DNA from: Silene conica
Lineage: Eukaryota; Streptophyta; Magnoliopsida; Caryophyllales; Caryophyllaceae
Direction: 5' to 3'
Assembly (NCBI GenBank): GCA_029255685.2
Contig: CM055311.2
Coordinates: forward strand, 19,862,952 to 19,926,951
Length of the DNA: 64,000 bases
Position numbers and translations under genes: made by a program. The notes under the pieces were generated by a model. It was not told the origin of the DNA. It worked only from the letters and a program-made list of their open reading frames with translations, and made no database searches. This document shows, piece after piece, positions 38,665 through 49,100 of this stretch (the stretch's first letter is position 1; each line of letters opens with the position of its first letter).

Positions 38665-40277
38665 TGACACCCGTCGTTGAGGGGTGCCAAAGATAAGATT
38701 TATAAAACCTCGGCTTAAACTAGATAGCGAAAGTCAAGGGTCGAACCACAAGGAGGTGGGGAACGTTTATTGTTCTTATGTTGATGTTTTAGGGTAACAA
38801 GTTGGGGGTTTGATTGTTTGTTTGTCACTAAGTCTAAAAATAAAGACAGTAATAAAACAAGAAATAAGAAAGAGATAAAACTTTATGGTAAAAAGGATGC
38901 TAGGATGTTTGGGTAGTAAAGAGCTACGATGGTATAAATCCTAAGTCAACAAGTATTGCAATCGCGTAAGGGGTGTAGCATATCCTTTCGGTCTATGGTA
39001 CCTAATAGCTCCTTTCGGCCTATGCTATTAGTTCCTAGGTCTCACAAATATTGGGTGTCAACAATAAGGGTGATTCCTAAATTCTACGTCACATATCTTT
39101 CAGTCTTAAGTAACCTAGCCGTCTTAAAGCGTTAACCAATGCCCTTCCCGTATCTTTCAACCTTGGGTAAGTCATTACTAACATCCTACAAGTCTTCTTT
39201 CAGTCTCATTATAGGGTGTTATAGTCAACGAGGCAAAACAATATAAAAACGTACGCGAGGTTGGTCGATCGACCAGCTATTCCAGTCGACCGACCAACTT
39301 TCTCAGTCGACCGACCAGTTAAGCTGGTCGGCCGACCAAAGTCTGCTACAGGCCGATTCGGGTGTTATACCATCTACACAATTTACTCCCTACATCCTAA
39401 CATATGCAATTAGTTACTCATAACTATGATAATAACACTAACAACGATTGAGAAAACAACATTGATAGTAAATAACAATCTAAGCATGCGATAAACAACA
39501 AGGCTTTAGGATTCAAACCTAAACCTGATACTAGCAATTATATGAAACAATAATGAAAAAACTGAAAACAAAGAGAATTACCGCAACGGAATTAGGGCAG
39601 AAAAGACAAACGTTATTGAATCCCGTGGAAAGATTGTTTGAACAACGAACTAAAACTAAAGAAACAGTGTTTTGAATAATAAGAACTAGATGCTAAGAGT
39701 TTGATAATAGGTAAAAGATTAGATGATAAACTACTGACTGTAAAACTTGGTGTAAAACTAGATCCTTTTCCCTAATCACGAAATTAGGCTTAAGTAGGCG
39801 AAAATCAATAGCTTTCTCTTGACCTAATCACGCGTATGGGCTTTACGGAAAATTCTGGAACTGCGCGTTGGTCGACCGACCAGGTGATGCGGTCGACCGA
39901 CCAGGTGATGCGGTCGGTCGACCGGTTATCGGGCTTGGTGGACTTCTGGTATTGAGATAACAGGTGTTCTGGTCGACCGACCATGGTAGTCGGTCGGTCG
40001 ACCGGTTTTCCTGTGTGTCAGCCTTGATTTCGTCTTAATTTGATCTTTTGGTACTTGGTATGCGCTTTGAGTTGCCTCCTCTTCGTTCCTTGGTTATGCA
40101 AAAATCCCGAGGATATAAATTTGGTATAAAATCGCCTCTTTTCCGCATAATTCTGCAAAAGAGCATAAAAACACGAAAGTAGACAAATGTTGGGAAATAA
40201 AGGCTAAAACATCGTAAATGAGCGCTAATATGCGTGTTAAAATAGATGTAAAACATCATAAAAAAAGACACGCATCA
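38665..40277 (-). repeat. Athila-like 5' LTR
   Basis: 1613 bp. It has one extra GGTCGACCGACCAGGTGATG unit near 39890 compared with the left LTR, so the palindrome cluster itself is subject to duplication. Confidence 0.93.
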
Positions 40278-40804
40278 GTGTGCTTTATAAAATCGTGTCG
40301 GTTATTTCTATATTGTAATAAGACTATAAGGCATAATTAGTTTCCTAACATGTTCAATTGTGAACACGTAAGGATGAACAATTAATACACTCTCTTATTA
40401 GCTTAAGATATTTTGAATATTTCATGATACTCGTAGTACGATGCGTCAAATATTTAAAGATATTTGAATGATTGAGTATTTCACGATACTCGTAGGTGCA
40501 AGTATTTCACGGTAGTTGTTTGAGTTACAATTATCCGTAAGTTGTACGAGTGGATTGATAATTTTGTAATCCTGAGTAGGTACTAAAATTATTAATCGAG
40601 AATAGTGGACGTAGGTTTCGACTTGTGAAACTGAACTACTTAAAAATTGTTTGTGTCGTTGCCATTGCTTGTTTCGTTATTTTTATTCATTATCAAACAT
40701 ATCAATTAGTTGAAGTTTAATCTAATAAACTATAAATAATTGATCATACAAGCAAAATCTTTAATAAATTGAAAAAACTTAAAATGTTTTTAATACTCAA
40801 TTCA

Positions 40805-40825
40805 CCCCCCCCCCCCCCCCCCCCC
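40805..40825. repeat. Poly-C tract (21 C)
   Basis: Uninterrupted run close to the copia LTR 3' end, in the AATTCACCCCC motif common in that position. Its length may be unreliable in the assembly. Confidence 0.9.
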
Positions 40826-40861
40826 ACTTGAGTATTTCGGATCAATAAACTCTTCAGTCCT

Positions 40862-41700
40862 TGATTTGAAAGGAAGATTATTAGGATAAAAACTCATGTC
40901 CCAAATTGATAGAATAAAGATGGAAAATCATCTTTATAAGCGTCTAGAAATTATAATAGTATGAGGCCATTTAGAAATGAGCCACAAAGTAAATTTGTAA
41001 AGGTTTGACCCAAAATCGACAATATTGTACCATTATGTACAATGAACACCGACGTAGTAGAGGTCTTATAAGAGATATTCACGCTTTTGTACAACCGTTA
41101 AGCTAGATACAACAAATTTCAATGAGTATAGTAATACTGTCTAAAACAGAATACACAATGTCACTCTTTCCCAATGTGCGCGCCTATTTAATCAACTCTA
41201 CGTATGTGGGAATGACTGCCTATGCACAACCGTTTAGCTAGATACACAGTGAACATCGTACAAAGCAGTGTATCACTAATGCTTCTTGTAATTTTTCTCT
41301 ACAAACATTATTGACCATCCATCTGTTTCTGTAACCAGTTGCCAATAACAGCCTGTACACTAACAATCATACGATAAACGTACATTAAGCTTGCTCATTC
41401 CTACCACAAGTTCACATTTCATATTGTTGCGTAAGGTAGACATCATATCCACATGAGCATTTCTAGTACACAGTACCAATGCAAGCTACCTGAGTGCCTA
41501 ACTGCCACTCGAGGTGTCAAAAAAGACCATTGTCAAAACATTAGTCTAATGCCATAAGCTTTCTAGCATAATAAGATATTGTCAACAGGTATATGTCGTT
41601 ACACAAGTTATCCTTAAGAACCTATTATCGCAAAACCAACTACAAACATACACGCCAGAACGTACTGACGTCAAGCGTGAAAATGTATTAATACACATTT
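40862..41700. other. No gene recognised; downstream of RPA-like gene
   Basis: Lies between the copia LTR and the last RPA-like exon. Sequence at 40999-41100 weakly matches 15803-15905. No open frame of note. Confidence 0.45.
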
Positions 41701-42006
41701 TCAAATTAGGGATATTTGTGCCAACTCCCATTTCATCTCCTGAGTTATAAAGAGTGACCTTGCTGGCTTAACCTGAATGTAGAAATGATTGTTCTTCCAC
41801 TGATTTTCCATTTGGGACAGATAGTCCTCTTTCTCCTGATACAGTTATAAAAACAACATACATGAGCACCTCTAGAAGAACCGTAGTTAGCATAGCAACA
41901 AAATCATATCCACAAAACAAACTTATATAGCCCAAGCGTTCAATAAGTCTTTGTGCAGTAACAGTAGCAGCACAGCAATTACCAATGGGAGCATTTAGAA
42001 GAGGAT
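41701..42006 (-). pseudogene. RPA large-subunit-like gene, 3' exons beyond the insertion
   Basis: The last exon is 41701-41835, preceded on the minus strand by the acceptor TATCAG. It reads EKEDYLSQMENQWKNNHFYI, then QVKPARSLFITQEMKW, and ends in TGA at 41701-41703. This resembles the tail of the third OB-fold of RPA70-like proteins. The stretch 42006 to about 41870 resumes the exon cut by the 14-kb insertion (AGGAT/AGGAC duplication). In the frame carried over from 56372, a TAA comes almost at once, so the frame is closed even without the insertion. The 45 codons of the last exon are intact. Confidence 0.65.
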
Positions 42007-43496
42007 TGACACGGGTGTCGCAACCCTATCAAAGATAACCAACTGGCCTAACTAATGTAGCAAGGAAGTCAGGATCGTATCCACAGGGAGACTAATATGA
42101 ATTCTAAATGCTAAACTAAAGTCCGTCAAGGTAACCAGATATTGGGGTTTTGATATTACTTTGAACTAAACTAAAAGTAGTGAAGGTAAAGAGAAAAGAA
42201 AAACGTAAAGCAAAGTAGTGTAAAAATATAAGGGAGAGAAAACTAGGATAGTCGGTTCACCAATGAAAGTGTAACGATTGGGGTTTAGGTCGCAGGTCAG
42301 TCTCAATTATCGGTGTAAGAGGTAGTGAAAAGGTCCTTTCGGATCGCTATTCGCCCTAGAATGCTTCTAACGGGCTCTCGCAACTTATTAGGGCATTCTA
42401 ATGTTTATGACAGGTCTTAACCCTCACCAGGCTTTCGATCTTAGGTCGGGGTTTACCGTACGAATAATTAGCTACGTTGACTTAACCAATTAAACACGAA
42501 TAAATGTCATAATTAACAACATAGACAAAATTACCAACAACTGATCTAACCTAAACGAACTTCGTTACATTATCATTGGATCACCTATATCCTACTCTAG
42601 AGAATTAGCTACGCATAAAGGATGGAACGATTGAGGTAGAATAAATAATGGAAAGAGAGTACATGATCGCGATAATAAAATTGCAAGATAAAATAATATA
42701 AAATAAGGAGTAAAGAAATGAGAATAAAATGAACAAAGGAAATTAAATTACCGAATGCAAATGGCAAAGTAGAATTCTTGAAAGCTAGAAAATGTTACGG
42801 AAAGATTACCGATTACAATTTTTTAGAGTAAGTCTAAAAGTAAAGATAAAAGATAAAAGATAAACTAAAAAAAACACTCAAAAGCTGCCTTTAAAACGAG
42901 ATTACTCTGACTCCAAACTGATAACCTAATGGGCTTAGGTTAATCTTGGGTTTCGGGCAAAAACAAATGGTCGATCGACTTAGCATCTGGTCGATCGACT
43001 TAGTAATCGACCAAAAGTGGTCGATCGACTATATCTGTCGAACAGATTTCCTGCAATGCCCACTGAACTTCAAACGGCTGCCATTTCTTTGTTACTCAGG
43101 CAAATCAAGCGTTTTTGGTGGCGTTGGAAAGCGAAGAGGATAAGCTTTAATTCATTTCCAATTTGAATCACTCGATTATCATTTCTAGAACTCGATTTAT
43201 GGCTCTTCAAAGTAGGCACTAGCGGTGTGAAGCTCTTCTTTCGCTCGATAGACTTCCATTACTTCTACGCGCATCTCAAGATGGTAGTAACAAGCTCCGA
43301 CTCAACTATTATCCTAAATGCATGAAAGGGGACATTTTTTAGACTTGATTATGATCTTCTCCGGCTCATATCTGCACATAACAAAAGACAACCCAAAGTA
43401 GACTACTCGGGGGACATTTGTAGTAAAACACTACGAAATAAGCATGAAAATGCGTGCTAATATGGCCTAAAAGGTCTATATAAAATGCACGCATCA
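42007..43496 (-). repeat. 3' LTR of the gag-only element
   Basis: 1490 bp, complete, including the terminal TCTATATAAAATGCACGCAT segment that the inner array units lack. TGGTCGATCGACT palindromes are near 42968-43035. Confidence 0.93.
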
Positions 43497-43545
43497 AACT
43501 TCCCCAAACCGAACCTTTGCTTGTCCCAAGCAAAAAGTGTAACAA
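43497..43545 (-). other. Polypurine tract and hairpin of the gag-only element
   Basis: The minus strand reads GGTTCGGTTTGGGGAAG directly before the 3' LTR. Upstream is TTTGCTTGGGACAAGCAAAG, the counterpart of the hairpin in the larger Athila-like element. Confidence 0.75.
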
Positions 43546-45395
43546 ACAAAGACTAAAAAGATAGGAGTTAAACACGAACAAGTAAGCCGTCGACTCAGAC
43601 ATCTAAAGCAAGTGAATCATCTCTAATTGTCAAATCCTAAGGCAAACAAATCTAAACATGCGTCATAAAGAGGTTGGACTTTGGACTTTGCAAGATTATC
43701 TAAACTGGACTCTCACATGTCGCTCAATCGCTCAAACAAACACAAGGCAATATATAGTGCAAGATAGGAAGAATCGAGATCACTTACCTAACTGCGACCT
43801 ATAAGAACATGCATGCAATCTAACATGAATAGAGTCTCTACAACCGTACGTATGCATTCCCACACTTTAATGACCATGACACATGCCGAGGATAGTTATG
43901 GGATATGTGAGGCTATGGGTAAGAAGATGATGAAAATGAATTTGGCAAAAACTGGAGTTAAAAGCCAAGCTAGTAACTATGAGAAACAAATTATATATAT
44001 CTCCCAACTTCATACTCAATACATCAATACACAACAATGTAGATTGGGTGTATCCAACTCTCAATACCTCAAAAACTTATCAACCCCCTATAAGATATGA
44101 TATAAAAAACATGGGAGTAGAAAAATCGTCAATTGATTTCTTCAACTTTTCATACATGAATTTTTCTTCTTTCTTTTTCTTCATCATACTACCCTTTTTC
44201 TGAATTTATTATTTCCTGATGTTCTTTTTTTTTTCTTCTTCTTTCACCCATTTTTCTTATGACAAGATAAAGTAATCAGATTGTAAAATAACACATTCCC
44301 AAAAGGCTCCCATTACTAGCTCGGCTAGGGTGGGCAAAATCATGGATTGTAGCTATATGGGACAGAAATAGACAAATTTGGCTTTGTGAAGCTTATGGGT
44401 AAAATGAATAAAAGGGAACCTCTACCACATGTATCAACAAACCGCAAACCCGAATGCATACAGGTATAAAGAAGACTGAACTCATGTTTATGCAAATTGA
44501 TGTTACATGTCTCATAAGGAGTAACTTCTCACTTTCCTAGATGAACCGGTCATGAATGTCACCGGTTGTAGGCTCTAATTCCTTAGAAAGTTATTGTAGG
44601 TTGCCAGAATATCAAATCCAGTCTACTTGTCTAACATGCTTTGAAACGAGATTCGAGAAAATTGCCAAAGAACTTGCTAAAAGATGTGAAACAATTACCT
44701 AGTTTGAGTTTTCTAACGGTTTAACAACACTGAGAAACTCCAAACTGACTCGATCTAGTATGCAAAAGTAAACGTGAGTTTTTTTTTTATTTGGTAATTT
44801 TAGGATGCAAGGGAAATGATAAAACAATGCATATGTAAATGAAACGTGATAATAGAAATGTGATAAAAACAATATGCAGACCAGATATGGATGCATAATC
44901 TCCCCGAACCAAACCGTACAATGTCCTCATTGTACAAAGTAAAGGAAAAGAAATGCAAACTAAAGAGAGTGAGTCAGAAACTTACAAGAATGCGCGCACC
45001 ACGGACCTCCCCAAACCGAATCAGATATGGGAAGTAATGAGAGACTTGATCGAATCAATTGTCGCATCAGCAAGCGACGAAGTAGCGGCTGATAGAATGT
45101 ACATAATCAAAACAGCTCAGAGCCCTTAGAAGTCGGTCAAATATCTGCGCATGTGCTACACAAAAGCATAAGTAGCACCAGCAGTTAATAGGAGCAAATA
45201 AAAACAAAGTGAAATAGCATATCACCTTGCTAAACTTTCTTTGACAGCTCCTGTAAAAATCAACCGAATAATTCCACTCTTTAGTCGAGGGTGGAACACC
45301 GAAGCTCAAATCACAGGAAAACAGAGAGTTGGGGACCACAGAAACATTTAACAATGAAAACACATGAGTAGAAATAACCTGAGAGGTGGAGGGGT
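43546..45395 (-). other. Non-coding interior of the gag-only element
   Basis: 1.85 kb without recognisable protein motifs. TTC/TTTCTT-rich around 44155-44250. Short open frames here lack family features. Confidence 0.65.
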
Positions 45396-46040
45396 CTAGT
45401 GTGCAATAGGAGAAGGTGGGTAGTCATCCCAAATGCAAGGGGAGGTAAAGTCAAATGTGTTAACGGGGTCACCTATAACATATTCATCTATCATATTATC
45501 ATATGAGTCCCATTTGACCTCTAGACTTTCCAATCGCCCATCCTCACTCTCCTCATCGCAAGACTCGTCATGAAAGGGATTCTCTAAAGGGTCCCTCAAG
45601 TCTTCCTCACGTGGCTCGATATCAGTAAAAGTATCATGGAGAGGTCCTATATCATCCTCAAAGAAGGGATTATCAACAAAGCCTATGGTATCCTTCTCTA
45701 TGGTTTCGTCAACGTCATTTTCATTCTGTAAAACGGTTTCTACGGTCTCACCCACCCCCTCATCCATGTCTGACCGATGTGAGAAAGTGGGTTTGATACT
45801 CTCAATGGCAAACCAGACAAAGAATTCCAAAAGCTCATTGACAGGTTTCCCACTGAAATCTCCCTTACCTTTTGAGATGAGGTAAGATCGTGTAGGGTCA
45901 TTCATACCCCGGATGATACACAAGAAAATCTGGAGGGCAGTCAAAGTTCCATAATTCAACGTGTCCAGCCACTCCTCGAACCTGTCTCTGTAAGCACCAA
46001 ATGATTCGTCTTCACCCTGTGGAAACTGGATGGAAGACAT
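45396..46040 (-). CDS. Gag-like protein, 214 aa
   Basis: An open frame on the minus strand whose ATG lies about 75 nt after the primer site, the position expected for gag. The N-terminal part (residues 1-80: GEDESFGAYRDRFEEWL, LTALQIFLCIIRGMNDPTR, KPVNELLEFFVWFA) resembles the retrotransposon gag helical core of Athila-type elements. From about residue 90 the protein is strongly acidic (FVDNPFFEDDIGPLHD, CDEESEDGRLE). No zinc knuckle, protease or polymerase. It is unbroken, unlike the larger element's gag, so it may still be expressed and help package its own RNA, with enzymes from a relative. That function is inferred. Confidence 0.7.
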   Translation of the reverse strand: MSSIQFPQGEDESFGAYRDRFEEWLDTLNYGTLTALQIFLCIIRGMNDPTRSYLISKGKGDFSGKPVNELLEFFVWFAIESIKPTFSHRSDMDEGVGETVETVLQNENDVDETIEKDTIGFVDNPFFEDDIGPLHDTFTDIEPREEDLRDPLENPFHDESCDEESEDGRLESLEVKWDSYDNMIDEYVIGDPVNTFDFTSPCIWDDYPPSPIAH

Positions 46041-46114
46041 TAGAATGGCCTCAAGGAACCGAAGTTCCTAGAGACAAAAGACAAATAAACTAAAGCAATT
46101 AAAATATCACCGTA

Positions 46115-46132
46115 TCCCCGGCAACGGCGCCA
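46115..46132 (-). other. Athila-type primer binding site
   Basis: The minus strand reads TGGCGCCGTTGCCGGGGA, separated from the first array unit by AATTT-type linker bases. Confidence 0.9.
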
Positions 46133-46137
46133 AAATT

Positions 46138-49100
46138 TGACACGGCTGTCGCAACCCTATCAAAGATAATCAACTGGCCTAGCTATTTTAGCAAGGAAGT
46201 CAGGATCGTATCCACAAGGAGACTAATATGAATTCTAAATGCTAAACTAAAGTCCGTCAAGGTAACCAGATATTGGGGTTTTGATATTTGTTTGAACTAA
46301 ACTAAAAGTAGTGAAGGTAAAGAGAAAAGAAAAACGTAAAGCAAAGTAGTGTAAGAATATAAGGGAGAGAAAACTAGGATAGTCTGTTCACCAATGAAAC
46401 TGTAACGATTGGGGTTTAGGTCGCAGGTCAGTCTCAATTATCGGTATAAGGGGTAGTGAAAAGGTCCTCTCGGATCGCTATTCGCCCTAGAATGCTTCTA
46501 ACGGGGTCTCGCAACTTATTAGGGCACTCTAATGTTTATGACAGGTCTTAACCCTCACCAGGCTTTCGATCTTAGGTCGGGGTTTACCGTACGAATAATT
46601 AGCTACGTCAACTTAACCAATTAAACACGAATAAATGTCATAATTAACAACAGAGACAAATTACCAACAACAAATCTAACCTAAACGAACTTCGTCACAT
46701 TATCATTGGATCACCTATATCCTAGTCTAGAGAATTAGCTACGCATAAAGGATGGAACGATTGAGGTAGAATAAATAATGGAAAGGGAGTACATGATCGC
46801 AATAATAAAATTGCAAGATAAAATAATATAAAACAAGGAGTAAAGAAATGAGAATAAAATGAACAAAGGAAATTAAATTACCGAATGCAAATGGCAAAGT
46901 AGAATTCTTGAAAGCTAGAAAATGCTACGGAAAGATTACCGATTACAAATTTTTAGAGTAAGTCTAAAAGTAAAGATAAAAGATAAAAGATAAACTAAAA
47001 AAAACACTCAAAAGCTGCCTTTAAAACGAGATTACTCTGACTCCAAACTGATAACCTAATGGGCTTAGGTTAATCTTGGGTTTCGGGCAAAAACAACTGG
47101 TCGATCGACTTAGTAATCGACCAAAGGTGGTCGATCGACTATATATGTCGAACAGATTTCCTGCAATGCGCACTGAACTTCAAACGGTTGTCATTTCTTC
47201 GTTATTCAGGCAAATCAAGCGTTTTTGGTGGCGTTGGAAAGCTAAGAGGATAAGCTTTCATCTCCAGTTTGACTCACTCGATTATCGTTTATAGAAATCG
47301 AGTTATGGCTCTTCAAAGTAGGCACTAGCGGTGTGAAGCTCTTCTTTCGCTCGATAGACTTCCATTACTTCTACGCGCATCTCAAGATGGTAGTAACAAG
47401 CTCCGACTCAACTATTATCCTAAATGCATGCATGGGGACATTTTTTAGACTTGATTATGATCTTCTCCGGCTCATATCTGCAAATAACAAAAGACAAACC
47501 AAAGTAGACTACTCGGGGGACATTTGTAGTAAAACACTACGAAATAAGCATGAAAATGCGTGCTAATATGGCCTACAAAATTTGACACGGCTGTCGTAAC
47601 CCTATCAAAGATAACCAACTGGCCTAACTAATGTAGCAAGGAAGTCAGGATCGTATCCACAGGGAGAGTAATATGAATTCTAAATGCTAAACTAAAGTCC
47701 GTCAAGGTAACCTGATATTGGGGTTTTGTTATTTGTTTGAACTAAACTAAAAGTAGTGAAGGTAAAGAGAAAAGAAAAACGTAAAACAAAGTAGTGTAAA
47801 AATATAATGGACAGAAAACAAGGATAGTCGGTTCACCAATGAAAGTGTAACGATTGGGGTTTAGGTCGTAGGTCAGTCTCAATTATCGGTCTAAGGGGTA
47901 GTGAAAAGGTCCTCTCGGATCGCTATTCGCCCTAGAATGCTTCTAACGGGCTCTCGCAACTTATTAGGGCACTCTAATGTTTATGATAGGTCTTAACCCT
48001 CACTAGACTTTCGATCTTAGGTCGGGGTTTACCGTACGAATAATTAGCTACGTCGACTTAACCAATTAAACACGAATAAATGTCATAATTAACAACAGAG
48101 ACAAATTACGAACAACTGATCTAACCTGAACGAACTTCGTCACATTATCATTGGATCACCTATATCCTAGTCTAGAGAATTATCTACGCATAAAGGATGG
48201 AATGATTGAGGTAGAATAAATAATGGAAAGGGAGTACATGATCGCAATAATAAAATTGCAAGATAAAATAATATAAAACAAGGAGTAAAGAAATGAGAAT
48301 AAAATGAACAACGGAAATTAAATTACCGAATGCAAATGGCAAAGTAGAATTCTTGAAAGCTAGAAAATGCTACGGAAAGATTACCGATTACAAATTTTTA
48401 GAGTTAGTCTAAAAGTAAAGATAAAAGATAAAAGATAAACTAAAAAAACACTCAAAAGATGCCTTTAAAACGAGATTACTCTGACTCCAAACTGATAACC
48501 TAATGGGCTTAGGTTAATCTTGGGTTTCGGGCAAAAACAACTGGTCGATCGACTTAGCATCTGGTCGGTCGACTTAGTAATCGACCAAAGGTGGTCGATC
48601 GACTATATATGTCGAACATATTTCCTGCAATGCGCACTGAACTTCAAACGGTTGTCATTTCTTCGTTATTCAGGCAAATCAAGCGTTATTGGTGGCGTTG
48701 GAAAGCTAAGAGCATAAGCTTTCATCTGCAGTTTGACTCACTCGATTATCGTTTCTAGAACTCGAGTTATGGCTCTTCAAAGTAGGCACTAGCGGTGTGA
48801 AGCTCTTCTTTCGCTCGATAGACTTCCATTACTTCTACGCGCATCTCAAGATGGTAGTAACAAGCTCCGACTCAACTATTATCCTAAATGCATGCATGGG
48901 GACATTTTTTAGACTTGATTATGATCTTCTCCGGCTCATATCTGCAAATAACAAAAGACAAACCAAAGTAGACTACTCGGGGGACATTTGTAGTAAAACA
49001 CTATGAAATAAGCATGAAAATGCGTGCTAATATGGCCTACAAAATTTGACACGGCTGTCGTAACCCTATCAAAGATAACCAACTGGCCTAACTAATGTAG

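Larger units (their letters stand above)
17741..40277 (-). mobile_element. Athila-like Ty3/gypsy element, nested and non-autonomous
   Basis: Both LTRs begin TGACACCCGTCG and end GACACGCATCA in plus orientation. The whole is flanked by GTGTG at 17736-17740 and 40278-40282. The primer site next to the right LTR and the polypurine tract next to the left LTR place transcription on the minus strand. The interior has a decayed gag-protease only. Reverse transcriptase, RNase H and integrase are missing. Two later insertions (20443-26329 and 27594-35893) supply 14 kb of the 22.5 kb. Confidence 0.92.
16499..40856 (+). mobile_element. Solo Ty1/copia-type LTR, split by Athila-like insertion
   Basis: The LTR starts TGTTGAACAATTATTTCC at 16499 and ends CTCTTCA at 40856. 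The 5-bp duplication GTCCT is at 16494-16498 and 40857-40861. Removing the Athila-like element leaves an LTR of about 1.8 kb. The CATATAAAAGG box near 17607 is a good core promoter, giving plus orientation. The right part has GTGGACGTAGGT and, near the end, AATTCACCCCC, both common in copia LTRs. There is no internal domain, so it is a recombined solo LTR. Confidence 0.8.
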
